Shown here: positions 1 through 9,204 of the stretch, in pieces
How positions within the stretch are numbered: the stretch's first letter is position 1
Layout: each line of letters begins with the position of its first letter
Source: Desulfogranum japonicum DSM 18378
GTDB lineage: Bacteria; Desulfobacterota; Desulfobulbia; Desulfobulbales; Desulfobulbaceae
NCBI RefSeq assembly: GCF_000429945.1
Contig: NZ_AUCV01000004.1
Coordinates: 62,001-126,000, forward strand
Reading direction: 5' to 3'
Length of the DNA stretch: 64,000 bases
Position numbers and translations under genes: made by a program
Notes under the pieces: model-generated
What the model was told of the DNA's origin: nothing
Database searches by the model: none
Seen by the model: the letters and a program-made list of their open reading frames with translations, nothing else

Positions 1-5
1 TTACA

Positions 6-69
6 TATAAATCCCCATAGGAAAAGTGACCAAACCAGGCAACTCTCCGGTACATGTAAGCAGTTACCT
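6..69 (+). repeat. Possible internally deleted family A repeat
   Basis: The segment contains CCCCATAGGA followed by AACTC-CC and TGTAA, like the left third of the copy at 44637, and then jumps directly to GCAGTTAC, the right end of family A. It looks like a remnant that has lost its middle. Similarity is visible but short, so confidence is low. Confidence 0.35.
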
Positions 70-130
70 TACAATAACGGGTACATATCTAAAACAAGAG
101 TATCTGCCCAGTGTTTCTTTTTCCCAGAAA

Positions 131-169
131 CATAAAAGCCCCGACACGCAGAAGCGGCCAGGGCTTTCA
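131..169 (-). terminator. Intrinsic terminator after the DAHP synthase operon
   Basis: On the minus strand AAAGCCC (161-167) pairs with GGGCTTT (135-141), and the stem is followed by TTTTATG. It lies about 25 bases beyond the stop codon of the type II DAHP synthase gene, where a terminator is expected. Confidence 0.6.
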
Positions 170-192
170 GTTTACATCAGTAAAGTGTCAAT

Positions 193-1542
193 TCAGGAGG
201 TGCGGATCATATCTGCAATCTGAAAAGCCATTTCCAGAGATTGCTCAGCATTCAGACGGGGGTCGCAGGTTGTCAAGTAACGCTGGCCAAGCTGATCGTC
301 GGTGAGGTGACGGGCTCCGCCTATACACTCGGTAACATCATTGCCTGTTAACTCAAAATGCACACCGCCGGGGATGGTACCTTCAGACCAGTGAATTTCG
401 AAAAAGCAGCGTAACTCTGAAAGAATCTTTTCAAAATCCCTGGTCTTATGACCGCTGTCTGCCTTAAAGGTGTTGGCATGCATGGGGTCACAACTCCAGA
501 GGATATGGTGACCGGATTTCTTCACAGCACGCAGCAGCCCGGGGAGATGCTTTTCAACCTCCCCATCGCCGAACCTGGTGATCAGTGTTATACGGCCAGG
601 CTCATTGTCTGGATTGAGCCGGTCAACGATACTGAGAATTTCATCGATATTATGCTTCGGCCCTACCTTCATACCCAATGGGTTGTTGACACCACGCAGA
701 AATTCTATATGTGCGCCATCAAGCTGCCGGGTGCGATCGCCTATCCACAGCATATGGGCAGAACAGTCGTACCAGCCCCCGTCAACGGAATCCTCGCGGG
801 TCAGGGCCTCTTCGTAGCCAAGGAACAATGCCTCATGGGAAGTAAAAAACTGTGCCTGCTTGAGCTGCGGCATATCGGTTGAGATACCGATGGTTTCCAT
901 AAATTTGAGTGCATGACTAATCTGGGTAGCCAGACGCTCGTAAGAGCGTCCCATGGGAGACTGCTTAACAAACTCCTGGTTCCATGCATGCACACGATGC
1001 AGAGAACTGAATCCTCCACGTGTAAAGGCGCGCAGGAGATTCAAAGTGGCGGCGGACATATTGTATCCCTTGAGCAATCTGCGGGGATCAGGAATACGCG
1101 ATTCCAGTTCCGGCTCTATGGAATTAGCCATATCACCACGGTAACTTGGCAATTCCACGCCATCAATGATCTCGGTATCACTTGAACGGGGCTTGGCATA
1201 CTGCCCGGCGATGCGACCGACTTTTACCACAGGCTTGTTACCTGCATAGGTCAGGATAACAGCCATCTGCAACAATACTTTCAAAGACTCTCGTATATTG
1301 GGTGCAGTGCAGCGCGAAAATTCCTCTGAACAATCACCGCCCTGGAGCAGAAACGCCTCTCCTTTACTTGCCTTTGCCAACATGGCCTTCAAGTCACGAA
1401 TCTCGCCTGCAAAAACCAGGGGAGGCAGGGTAGAAAGTTCTTCTATAACAGCATTATACTTCTCCTGGTCTGGCCAGTTAGGTTGTTGCAATGCCGTGTA
1501 CTGATTCCAGCTCGATTTTGTCCAATTTTTTTGATCAGTCAT
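193..1542 (-). CDS. aroF: Type II 3-deoxy-D-arabino-heptulosonate 7-phosphate (DAHP) synthase
   Basis: Catalyses the first step of the shikimate pathway, condensing phosphoenolpyruvate with erythrose 4-phosphate in the cytoplasm. The 449-residue length and motifs are those of the plant-like class II family. GGDC with the metal-binding cysteine is near residue 71, RIAGQYAKPRSSDTE lies at 110-124, and WIGDRTRQL, GVNNPLGMKVGP and DPMHANT follow further on. The ATG overlaps the stop of the upstream gene (ATGA), so the two are cotranscribed and probably translationally coupled. A terminator follows at 131-169. Family assignment is secure; the gene symbol is only a label, since naming of type II enzymes varies (aroF, aroG, aroA-II). 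Confidence 0.95.
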   Translation of the reverse strand: MTDQKNWTKSSWNQYTALQQPNWPDQEKYNAVIEELSTLPPLVFAGEIRDLKAMLAKASKGEAFLLQGGDCSEEFSRCTAPNIRESLKVLLQMAVILTYAGNKPVVKVGRIAGQYAKPRSSDTEIIDGVELPSYRGDMANSIEPELESRIPDPRRLLKGYNMSAATLNLLRAFTRGGFSSLHRVHAWNQEFVKQSPMGRSYERLATQISHALKFMETIGISTDMPQLKQAQFFTSHEALFLGYEEALTREDSVDGGWYDCSAHMLWIGDRTRQLDGAHIEFLRGVNNPLGMKVGPKHNIDEILSIVDRLNPDNEPGRITLITRFGDGEVEKHLPGLLRAVKKSGHHILWSCDPMHANTFKADSGHKTRDFEKILSELRCFFEIHWSEGTIPGGVHFELTGNDVTECIGGARHLTDDQLGQRYLTTCDPRLNAEQSLEMAFQIADMIRTS

Positions 1543-2114
1543 GATTTCTCTTCTTGTTGTTCACACTTACCGCCTGCACAGCAGATTTCCTCATCAAACA
1601 CATTGAGTATTCTGAGCGCCTTCTCTCTTTCCTCTTTATCCGGATACGGTTCACACCCATATGTATTGACCAGCGCAGTGATCTCCCGACGTGAAGGTAT
1701 GGCTTCCATGCCTGTAGCAAGGATCTTTCCCTTTCCGGTTTCCAGGAGTTCAGCGTCTCGGCCATTGGTGACCACGGCCAGGGGGATACGATATTCTGAA
1801 TCAAGAATGCGAGCTGCAGCGATGGCAGCCTTTTCTCGAGTCACCAGTGAACCAGGCCCGTACCGGACAATCATTACCCGTTTTTCATTGACAGTCACCA
1901 GCAGTTCAATGGTCGATACAACCTGATTATTGTTGAATTCAGAACGAATCTGCAATCTGGGTTGTAATTCTTCTGCAGCATACCCCAGCTCCTCAACAAA
2001 CATTCGTGCCAAATCCTGTCGCACCCGTTCGTCATCAGTATCAGGCAGCTCTTCTCCAGTCAGATAGTCGAGAAGCGTTCCATAAACGATATGATGTCCA
2101 GAGGTATCAATCAT
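1539..2114 (-). CDS. HsdR N-terminal-like (HSDR_N_2) domain protein
   Basis: A protein of about 191 residues resembling the type I restriction enzyme R-subunit N-terminal domain (PF13588 type), with ERVRQDLARMFVEELGY followed by the strand-rich core. The PD-(D/E)XK lysine expected after the central strands is not evident: the segment reads RVMIVRYGPGS where an E-x-K is usual. It may therefore be a non-catalytic or altered nuclease fold. The C terminus carries a CCAGGKC cysteine cluster. I chose the ATG at 2114; GTG at 2123 and TTG at 2162 are in frame, and a GGAG precedes the GTG. No hsdM or hsdS lies nearby, so a restriction role is unlikely. The gene overlaps the DAHP synthase gene by four bases. 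Confidence 0.65.
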   Translation of the reverse strand: MIDTSGHHIVYGTLLDYLTGEELPDTDDERVRQDLARMFVEELGYAAEELQPRLQIRSEFNNNQVVSTIELLVTVNEKRVMIVRYGPGSLVTREKAAIAAARILDSEYRIPLAVVTNGRDAELLETGKGKILATGMEAIPSRREITALVNTYGCEPYPDKEEREKALRILNVFDEEICCAGGKCEQQEEKS

Positions 2115-2289
2115 GATTCTCACCAAACTCCAAAGCTGCGCACATTCTATTCCAGTCAGCAATTCTTTTCGGGAAAATCAAGACTGATCTTACAACCTGT
2201 CATTGCCGGGCATGTCAACACAGAAGGGCAATAGTCACCCATCCTGCATTGGCAATTGCCAACCCCATACTGCTTTGGTAAGATATGTA

Positions 2290-2464
2290 CATTGTGGCTA
2301 ACTACTCACCGGGGAAACCTACAAACGTAAAAGTCTCCCGTAGTTGCAACTGGTTACAGGATACCTGAGGCTTGCACACGCAGGCTGGCGCAGCGTATTG
2401 GGTCATACATAAGCCAGGCTGATCGTGGAAAGATCAGGTACACTGTGAGCAGTTACCATTGTGG
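2290..2464 (+). repeat. Family A MITE-like element, copy 1, with 8-bp target duplication
   Basis: The element proper is 2298-2456 (159 bp). It begins CTAACTACTCAC and ends GTGAGCAGTTAC, which are imperfect inverted repeats. It is flanked on both sides by the identical octamer CATTGTGG (2290-2297 and 2457-2464). Inside is the family core: AACTGGTTACAGG, GCAGGCTGGCGCAGCGTATT and AAGCCAGGCTGATCG. It has no coding capacity. An 8-bp duplication with GTAA-type ends is the pattern known for IS66-family elements, so a non-autonomous IS66-mobilised unit is the best reading. Confidence 0.85.
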
Positions 2465-2553
2465 TAACTCTTTCTTGAAAAGCGAAATCGTAGTCAATCG
2501 TATAGTGTCCCTTTTGTCAATCATCAATTTACCCATTTTCAACTAATTACTCA

Positions 2554-3981
2554 ATGTTCAAACAGCTCCTTGGTCTATGGCTGGTCATCCTGCTCCCTGC
2601 CTGTGCAATTTTACACACGGAACTGCCCTCTCCAGCGCCGGAATTACCGACCGACTGGAGCAGGGAGACTACCGCTTTTTGTAATACATCCCCCTGGTGG
2701 GTTCAGTTTCATGCACCTGAGCTTGATGCGCTTATCAAACAGTCGCTGGCGCACAATCTTTCCCTGCAGCAGGCATGGGCCAGAATGTACCAGGCAGAGG
2801 CTGTCGTCCGCAAAACAGGTGCGGAGAGATGGCCAAACCTTGATGGTTCATTTGGCCCCTCTCACCAACGAACAGGCGGCAAGGATATTCCGGAAACCAC
2901 ATCAGACAATTTTTCCCTCGGGTTCAGTGCAGGCTACGAAATTGACCTGTGGGGCCGCGTACGCGCTTCACAGGAAAGTGCTTCTCAAGCTGCTCTGGCA
3001 AGCAAAGAAAACCTCCATGCAGCAGCATTGAGCCTCAGCGGCCAGGTTGCCCGTGCCTGGCTGGCCCTTATCAGTATCAGACAGCAGGAGCAGCTGCTCC
3101 AACGGCAACTGGAGCTAAACAGAGACCTGCTTGACCTGGTCCAGTACAGGTTTTCGGTTTCCCAGGCCAGCGCCCTGGATGTGTATCAGCAGCAACAAAC
3201 TGTTACCGCCATTGAAGGATCCCTGATCACAGCCAGGGCTGAAAAAGAGGTTCGCCTTCAACAGCTTAGTTTTCTTGCAGGGGTATCTCCTGCCAGCCTT
3301 GTCTCCAGTTCTGCACAAGATTTTCCCAAATTGAGCAGTCCGCCGCCGGGAGGCCTTCCCAGCGATCTTCTCGCCCAGCGTCCGGACATCCGTGCACAAA
3401 AAGCACAATTGCGCAGCAGTTCCTGGGCAGTAACTGAAGCAAAGGCGGACATGCTTCCTGCACTCAACCTGACAGGTGCATTTACCTTTAATGCCAGCGT
3501 CTTGGAATCATTGCTGGACGCCTGGGTGCTTAATCTGACTGCAGAGCTTGCCGGGCCTATTTTTGATGGTGGAGAAAAAAGAGCTGAAATCGACAGGGCT
3601 CGAGGGGTTGTCGAGGAAGATCTGGCCACCTACCGGGAAACGGTTCTCCAGGCAATCTATGAGGTTGAAGAGGCACTTGTCCGTGAGGAACAGTATACAC
3701 TTAGTACAGCCAATATTACACAGCAGGTTGAGCTTACCCGTAAAGCATACAGGGAAGCCACCTTTCGCTACCTGAACGGCTTGAGTGATTATCTGGCAGT
3801 TCTGCGGGAACAAGTAAACCTTATCACCAGTCAGTTGGACAGCATCACCAACCAGGAACAACTGCTTGCCAACAGGGTTACACTCCATATCGCACTGGGC
3901 GGATCCTGGCCTGAAACCATGCAAAAACCCGATTCCATGTCCCTTTCCACGGCCCAACACCCCCCGGAACAGACTCCCTGA
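2554..3981 (+). CDS. Outer-membrane efflux lipoprotein (TolC/OprM/NodT family)
   Basis: Outer-membrane channel of the tripartite RND pump encoded by the next two genes. A lipoprotein signal ends in LLPAC, with the lipidated cysteine at residue 17. The body shows the duplicated helical repeat typical of the family, including WWVQFHAPELDALIKQSL, SAGYEIDLWGRVRASQESA and LLAQRPDIRAQKAQL. The 475-residue length is normal. The gene ends 12 bases before the adaptor gene. The family A element lies just upstream, so the promoter must lie in or close to it. No strong Shine-Dalgarno is visible before the ATG. Confidence 0.93.
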   Translation: MFKQLLGLWLVILLPACAILHTELPSPAPELPTDWSRETTAFCNTSPWWVQFHAPELDALIKQSLAHNLSLQQAWARMYQAEAVVRKTGAERWPNLDGSFGPSHQRTGGKDIPETTSDNFSLGFSAGYEIDLWGRVRASQESASQAALASKENLHAAALSLSGQVARAWLALISIRQQEQLLQRQLELNRDLLDLVQYRFSVSQASALDVYQQQQTVTAIEGSLITARAEKEVRLQQLSFLAGVSPASLVSSSAQDFPKLSSPPPGGLPSDLLAQRPDIRAQKAQLRSSSWAVTEAKADMLPALNLTGAFTFNASVLESLLDAWVLNLTAELAGPIFDGGEKRAEIDRARGVVEEDLATYRETVLQAIYEVEEALVREEQYTLSTANITQQVELTRKAYREATFRYLNGLSDYLAVLREQVNLITSQLDSITNQEQLLANRVTLHIALGGSWPETMQKPDSMSLSTAQHPPEQTP

Positions 3982-3992
3982 ACACACCTACA

Positions 3993-5267
3993 ATGAACAC
4001 ACACACACCTGATACATCTTCCCAAAATGGTCCGCTCAGGCCGGATACGGTGACACCTGTACGTACCAGACAGCAACGCTTATTTGCCCTGGGACTTGTT
4101 ATACTGATACTGACAGGCGGTTTTTTTCTAGCCCGATTTATTCTTTTCTCCAAATCCAGGCCTGAACGCGAAAAACCCCGGAAAATGCAAACCCTGGTAC
4201 AGGTAATGAAAGTACATCGCCAGACCGTGCCAGTAAACCTGCAAGCCCTTGGAACAGTTTTAAGCAGTCGCACCCTGGAAATAAAGCCATCCGTACCTGG
4301 CACCCTTTCCATGGTCAGTGACAGGCTTATTCCTGGAGAAACCTTTGAGAAAGGGGAACTCCTGGTTAAACTTGATCCCCGCGACTATGATCTGGCTCTT
4401 GAACAAAATAAAAATGAGCTGGAAAAGGCCACCATGGCCCTGCGCATAGAAGAAGGAAATCAGGCTGTTGCCCGACGTGAATACGACCTGATTAAAAAAT
4501 ATGCCAGGGACACCGCAGACAAGGTTTCGCAAGATCTTGCCCTTCGAGGGCCTCAACTTGCCCAGGCCAAAGCAACAGAAGCCGCTGCCAGGTCGAGCTA
4601 CAAACTTGCCCTGCTGAATCTGGAACGAACCAGAGTGGTTGCCCCCTTTAACTGTGTAGTCCTGGATAACAATGCTACCATAGGCGCCCAGGTCAGTACG
4701 CAGACCACCCTTGCAACCCTGGCAGGAACAGACCGGTTCTGGATACGAGTGTCCATTCCCAGAGAAGAGGTTCAACGTATCACCTTGCCTGGTAATACAG
4801 AACAGGACAGAGATGTTCTTGTTGCCAACCTGCATGACACGCCGGGGACTCCTCCGTGGAAGGGACGTATCCTCAAGCTACTCAGAGACGTCGATCCCCA
4901 GGGACTCATGGCCCGCTTGCTGATTGAAGTACCCCACCCAACCAATCCGACAGCAGAGCAGACTCCCCTCTTACTGGGATCCATTGTTCAGGTGACCCTG
5001 CCTGGCAAGTCACTGGCAGATACCTTTGTCCTTCCCCGCAGTGCGCTGCGGAGTGATTCCACTGTCCTTGTGGCCACGACAGGACAGACACTGGACATCC
5101 GTTCTGTCCAGGTTGCATGGCAGCACAATGATGAAGTGTATATAAGCAAGGGACTGCGGGAAGGAGAACAGATAATAACCAGTCCCGTCGCCGTACCAGT
5201 ACCGGGAATGGCGTTGCGTATCAATACGGTACAACAGTCTTCTTCCACAGAACAGGGAGTCCGGTGA
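3993..5267 (+). CDS. RND efflux periplasmic adaptor (membrane fusion protein)
   Basis: Links the inner-membrane permease to the outer-membrane channel. A single membrane anchor occupies residues about 30-52 after a proline-rich cytoplasmic start. Then come the family landmarks: the lipoyl half-motif LEIKPSVPGTLSMV, LVKLDPRDYDLALEQ, a coiled-coil hairpin (about 130-190) and RTRVVAPFNCVVLDNNATIG. The 424-residue length suits the HlyD/AcrA-like family. Its stop overlaps the GTG start of the permease by four bases. Substrate specificity cannot be read from sequence. Confidence 0.92.
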   Translation: MNTHTPDTSSQNGPLRPDTVTPVRTRQQRLFALGLVILILTGGFFLARFILFSKSRPEREKPRKMQTLVQVMKVHRQTVPVNLQALGTVLSSRTLEIKPSVPGTLSMVSDRLIPGETFEKGELLVKLDPRDYDLALEQNKNELEKATMALRIEEGNQAVARREYDLIKKYARDTADKVSQDLALRGPQLAQAKATEAAARSSYKLALLNLERTRVVAPFNCVVLDNNATIGAQVSTQTTLATLAGTDRFWIRVSIPREEVQRITLPGNTEQDRDVLVANLHDTPGTPPWKGRILKLLRDVDPQGLMARLLIEVPHPTNPTAEQTPLLLGSIVQVTLPGKSLADTFVLPRSALRSDSTVLVATTGQTLDIRSVQVAWQHNDEVYISKGLREGEQIITSPVAVPVPGMALRINTVQQSSSTEQGVR

Positions 5268-8200
5268 AGACCATGAAACCTACCAACCGGACAGGCGGTT
5301 TTGCCTGGATGGCTACCAACCCGGTGGCCGCCAATATTCTCATGCTCTTTTTCCTGCTGGGTGGCCTGTACGCAGGCACCAATATCAAGCAGGAGGTTTT
5401 TCCTGAATTTGAACGGGATGCTGTCCAGATTACGGTCAGTTACCCCGGTGCCAGTCCTGAAGAAGTAACAGACGGTATCGTCCTGCCAGTGGAAGAGGCC
5501 ATCTCCTCCATTGAAGGTGTTGAAGAAGTATACAGCACAGCCGTTGAAGGGAGAGGCACCATCACGGCGGAAGCTCTGATTGACACAGATCTGCAACAGC
5601 TTGCAACGGATATCAAGGACGAGGTAGACCGGATCAACTCTTTCCCCGAAGATGCTGAAGATCCCGTGGTGACTATTCCGTCCAGGAGCCGCTCTGTAAT
5701 AACGGTGGTACTGCATGGAAAACTTCCCATGCAGGTCCTGAAAGAATCTGCTGAAATGGTCCGCGACCAACTTCGGCAGGATCCCCTTATCACCCAGATT
5801 GAACTCCAGGGCAACAGCCCCAGAGAAATCTCCATCGATATCGACCAGCAGGTCCTTCGCACCTATGGCCTGACCATGCAGACACTGGCCGAACAGATCC
5901 GGACTGCCTCTCTGGATACACCGGGAGGGACCATAAAAACCTCTGCAGGTCATATTCAGCTGCGCATGAAGGAACGGAGGGACCTTGGCAGTGAATTTAC
6001 CCGTATCCCCATCATAACTGCTGCAGAGGGTGGCCAGATTCTTCTTGGAGATATTGCAAGTATCCATGACGGATTCGAGGAAACAGACACCTACATGCTC
6101 TACAACGGAGAGCCTGCCCTGGGCGTAGAGATATTTCGTGTCGGCAAACAGGGCCCCATAGAAATATCAGAAACTGTTCGGCAACATGTTGAGCGACTGC
6201 GGGAGACTCTCCCTGATGGCCTACATGTGGACATTGTCAATGACCGTTCGGAAATTTACAAACAGCGACTTCATTTACTCCTGAAAAACGGCTACCTGGG
6301 GCTTATGCTCGTTTTTCTGCTCCTTGGGCTTTTCCTGGAGGCCAGACTGGCTTTCTGGGTTACCATGGGAATTCCCGTCTCTTTCCTTGGTTCGCTGCTG
6401 TTCCTGCCCTTTTTCGATGTATCCATCAATATGATATCCCTGTTTGCCTTTATCGTATCTCTGGGCATCGTGGTGGACGACACCATCATCATTGGAGAAA
6501 ATGTCTATAGTTACAGGCAAAAGGGATACAGTCCCCTGGCTGCTGCCATTGAGGCTGTCAGGGAAATGGCCACGCCGGTCACTTTTGCGGTATTGACCAA
6601 TATTATCACTTTTATGCCCCTCTATTTTATTCCAGGGATCATGGGGAAAATCTTCCGCGCTATTCCCGTGGTTGTTGGAATGGTTTTTTGTATCTCGCTG
6701 GTCGAAGCGCTTTTTGTACTGCCTGCTCACCTGGGCCACCAGAAACCCTTACCTGGTAAAATCGGCGCAACACTGGACCGCTTTCAAAAAAAGATAAGCA
6801 ATGGTATCAGCCGCCTGATAGAAAATTCCTTTACTCCGGTAATGATCCTCTCCCTGCGTTACCGATATATCAGCTCAGCTATCGGCATCGTGATTCTTTT
6901 CGTCACTGCGGCATTTATGCGTAGCGGCCATATGGGTATGACACTTTTTCCCAAGGTTGAATCGGATCGCTCCATGGTTTCCTTTGCTTTGCCTGTTGGA
7001 GTTCCCCTTGAAAAAACTGAGGCGATTTTGCAACGCCTGCACCAGGCAGCAGAAACAGTTACCGCCCAAAACGGTGGGAAGAATCTGGTTGAAGGCATTC
7101 AAAGCTCAATCACAGATAATTCTGGTTGGATTCGTGTTTACCTCACCCCACCAGACATACGCCCCATTGCAACCAGTGAATTTACTGAAAAATGGAGAGA
7201 AGAAGTTGGCTCTCTTGCCGGACTGGAATCCCTGCGTTTCCGTGCCAACTCCGGTGGCCCTGGCTCTGGTTCCAGCCTATCCGTGGAACTACAGCATCGT
7301 GATGCTCATATTCTTGAACAGGCAAGTACGGATATGGTCGAATTCCTGGCAACCTTTCCCATTGTCCATGAAATTGAAGATGGATTTGAAAAAGGCAAGC
7401 AGCAGTATGATTTTGTTCTGAACCCGTTAGGCTATCGACTGGGTCTCAGTCCTGAAAAGGTGGCAAGGCAGATTCGAGCCTCTTATTATGGGTATGAGAT
7501 CAACCGTCAACTTCGCGGACGTGATGAGGTCAAGATTATGCTCCGCTATCCTGAGGATGCAAGAAAATCATTGCATTCACTGGATAAAATGATGATACGC
7601 CTGGCAGATGGAGGTGAAGTTCCTTTGAATTCCATCGTTACCATCACGCCGGGCCATGCTTTCACCTCTATCAATCTCAGAGACGGACGGCGGGTTATTG
7701 AAGTTTCGGCAGATGTTATTCCTGCCAAACGGACAGACGAAATAGTCGAGGCCATGAAAACAGACCTGTTTCCTGAATTAATGGAACGATATCCTGGCTT
7801 GACCTTTGGATTCGAGGGAAGACAGGCCGATCAGCAGGAGTCCATGCTTGCCCTGAAAAATGGCATGCTGATAGCCCTGCTCATCGTCTATGTGCTGCTG
7901 GCTGTCATCTTCCGCAGCTATTTTCAGCCTGCCATTATCATGACCGCCATTCCCTTTGGGATCGTAGGCGCTGTACTTGGCCACCTGCTTATGGGATACC
8001 CTTTGAGCCTGGTCTCATTTTTCGGAATTGTTGCCCTTTCCGGGGTGGTGGTCAACGATTCTCTGGTCCTGATTGATCTGGCAAACCGTAAGCGACTGGA
8101 GGGGCATACGGCCTATGCAGCGGTTATCAACGCGGCGGTTGCCCGTTTTCGCCCTATCCTGCTGACCACCCTGACCACCTTTTTCGGGCTTCTACCCATG

Positions 8201-8419
8201 ATATTTGAAACCTCACGCCAGGCCAGGTTTCTCATTCCCATGGCCATCTCCCTGGGATTCGGCATTCTTTTTGCGACTGCCATTACCCTGATTTTGGTAC
8301 CTGCTTTTTATTTGATCCAGGAGGATATAAGCAATCTTATTTCAGGTCCCGGAGGTGTGCCGGATAGCGCTGCTGATAGTAAAAACAATGGAGAAACAAT
8401 GGGCGTTGGCAGCAAATAA
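5264..8419 (+). CDS. RND family efflux permease (AcrB/HAE-1-like)
   Basis: Proton-driven inner-membrane pump, 1051 residues, the usual size for a trimeric RND permease with twelve membrane segments. The N terminus has NPVAANILMLFFLLGG and FPEFERDAVQITVSYPGASP. Membrane segment 4 carries GIVVDDTIIIGENVY (residues about 401-415), which contains the paired aspartates of the proton relay. The second half ends with GIVALSGVVVNDSLVLID and FRPILLTTLTTFFGLLP. The start is GTG at 5264, overlapping the adaptor stop (GTGA). The close ATG codon at 5273 is a less coupled alternative. It forms an operon with the two preceding genes; no local regulator is seen. Confidence 0.94.
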   Translation: MKTMKPTNRTGGFAWMATNPVAANILMLFFLLGGLYAGTNIKQEVFPEFERDAVQITVSYPGASPEEVTDGIVLPVEEAISSIEGVEEVYSTAVEGRGTITAEALIDTDLQQLATDIKDEVDRINSFPEDAEDPVVTIPSRSRSVITVVLHGKLPMQVLKESAEMVRDQLRQDPLITQIELQGNSPREISIDIDQQVLRTYGLTMQTLAEQIRTASLDTPGGTIKTSAGHIQLRMKERRDLGSEFTRIPIITAAEGGQILLGDIASIHDGFEETDTYMLYNGEPALGVEIFRVGKQGPIEISETVRQHVERLRETLPDGLHVDIVNDRSEIYKQRLHLLLKNGYLGLMLVFLLLGLFLEARLAFWVTMGIPVSFLGSLLFLPFFDVSINMISLFAFIVSLGIVVDDTIIIGENVYSYRQKGYSPLAAAIEAVREMATPVTFAVLTNIITFMPLYFIPGIMGKIFRAIPVVVGMVFCISLVEALFVLPAHLGHQKPLPGKIGATLDRFQKKISNGISRLIENSFTPVMILSLRYRYISSAIGIVILFVTAAFMRSGHMGMTLFPKVESDRSMVSFALPVGVPLEKTEAILQRLHQAAETVTAQNGGKNLVEGIQSSITDNSGWIRVYLTPPDIRPIATSEFTEKWREEVGSLAGLESLRFRANSGGPGSGSSLSVELQHRDAHILEQASTDMVEFLATFPIVHEIEDGFEKGKQQYDFVLNPLGYRLGLSPEKVARQIRASYYGYEINRQLRGRDEVKIMLRYPEDARKSLHSLDKMMIRLADGGEVPLNSIVTITPGHAFTSINLRDGRRVIEVSADVIPAKRTDEIVEAMKTDLFPELMERYPGLTFGFEGRQADQQESMLALKNGMLIALLIVYVLLAVIFRSYFQPAIIMTAIPFGIVGAVLGHLLMGYPLSLVSFFGIVALSGVVVNDSLVLIDLANRKRLEGHTAYAAVINAAVARFRPILLTTLTTFFGLLPMIFETSRQARFLIPMAISLGFGILFATAITLILVPAFYLIQEDISNLISGPGGVPDSAADSKNNGETMGVGSK

Positions 8420-8445
8420 TGTCTGCCCCTAAACGGAAGGAAGGC

Positions 8446-8468
8446 TCAGCCCTCTGCAGGAGGGCTGA
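8446..8468. terminator. Hairpin between convergent genes
   Basis: TCAGCCCTC (8446-8454) pairs perfectly with GAGGGCTGA (8460-8468) across a 5-base loop. It sits between the end of the RND operon and the end of the minus-strand gene at 8485. Neither side has a clear T-run, so it is either a weak bidirectional terminator or a structure that protects the mRNA end. Confidence 0.4.
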
Positions 8469-8484
8469 TTCGGAATGCGAAAAA

Positions 8485-9204
8485 TTATTTACCGTAGGTG
8501 GTCAGCAGTGTTGTTTTTTCTTTATCAAGATACACTTCAATGGAGTCGATTTCAGCCAAGAAAGTAATCACCTTGTACTTAACATCATCTTCCAGAGTGT
8601 TAACGATATGGAAGGTAACTTTGCAGTAGACAGCCTTGTCTTGCTTGTTTTTTTCCTTCTCATTCACGAATTTTTCCGCTGCTTCAGGATCAAAGGGCAC
8701 GCCTGTAGTAACCAACGTGTTGGTATTATTAAAAAGGATCCTGTATTCTTTTTTAAGATCCAGATAATCTTCAGCAGTGATATCAGAGCTATACTCGGCA
8801 TCTACATTTAAGGCCACCCAGTTCATGCCTGATTTATGGTATGTTCCAAAGGGTTTAAAAGCGAATTCATTTTTACTGAAATCATACTCGCCAAGTTTCA
8901 GGAACTCTTCCGTTGTAAAAGTTCCGTCTGGCGGTGCCTCTGCAAGTTGCGACTTAATCTGAGAGATTACCTTTTCCGCTCTGCCATGGACTTTAAACTC
9001 ATTGGCATGATTCTGATCCCAGAATTCAGGATCAAAGGTACAAACCAACGGCTTCCAGTGTTTGGAATAATCAAAACTCGACTGCTGGGAAAGAGTATAA
9101 AGCATCATATTGTCAAATGTGAATTCCTGGGCTGCAAATGCAGTGGCTGTCCCAACAGTGGACACCAGTATCCACAGTGAAGCAATAAGGTATCTGGCAT
9201 GCAT
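8485..9204 (-). CDS. Exported protein of unknown function
   Basis: A 239-residue protein with a clear Sec signal peptide (residues 1 to about 25, ending ATAFAAQEF) followed by a soluble, charged body without membrane segments. There are two cysteines in the mature part. I recognise no catalytic motif. Segments such as DPEAAEKFVNEKEKNKQDKA are rich in lysine and glutamate. AAGGAAAC lies just upstream of the ATG. It is transcribed alone, convergent with the RND operon. Its neighbours give no functional hint, so it is best called a periplasmic hypothetical protein. Confidence 0.8.
   Translation of the reverse strand: MHARYLIASLWILVSTVGTATAFAAQEFTFDNMMLYTLSQQSSFDYSKHWKPLVCTFDPEFWDQNHANEFKVHGRAEKVISQIKSQLAEAPPDGTFTTEEFLKLGEYDFSKNEFAFKPFGTYHKSGMNWVALNVDAEYSSDITAEDYLDLKKEYRILFNNTNTLVTTGVPFDPEAAEKFVNEKEKNKQDKAVYCKVTFHIVNTLEDDVKYKVITFLAEIDSIEVYLDKEKTTLLTTYGK

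Noticed and set aside
448-882. Plus-strand frame of 144 codons
   Set aside because: It is antisense to the type II DAHP synthase gene, whose conserved motifs fix the true frame.
4988-6067. Minus-strand frame of 359 codons
   Set aside because: It lies opposite the RND adaptor and permease genes, both clearly coding, so it is a shadow frame despite its length.
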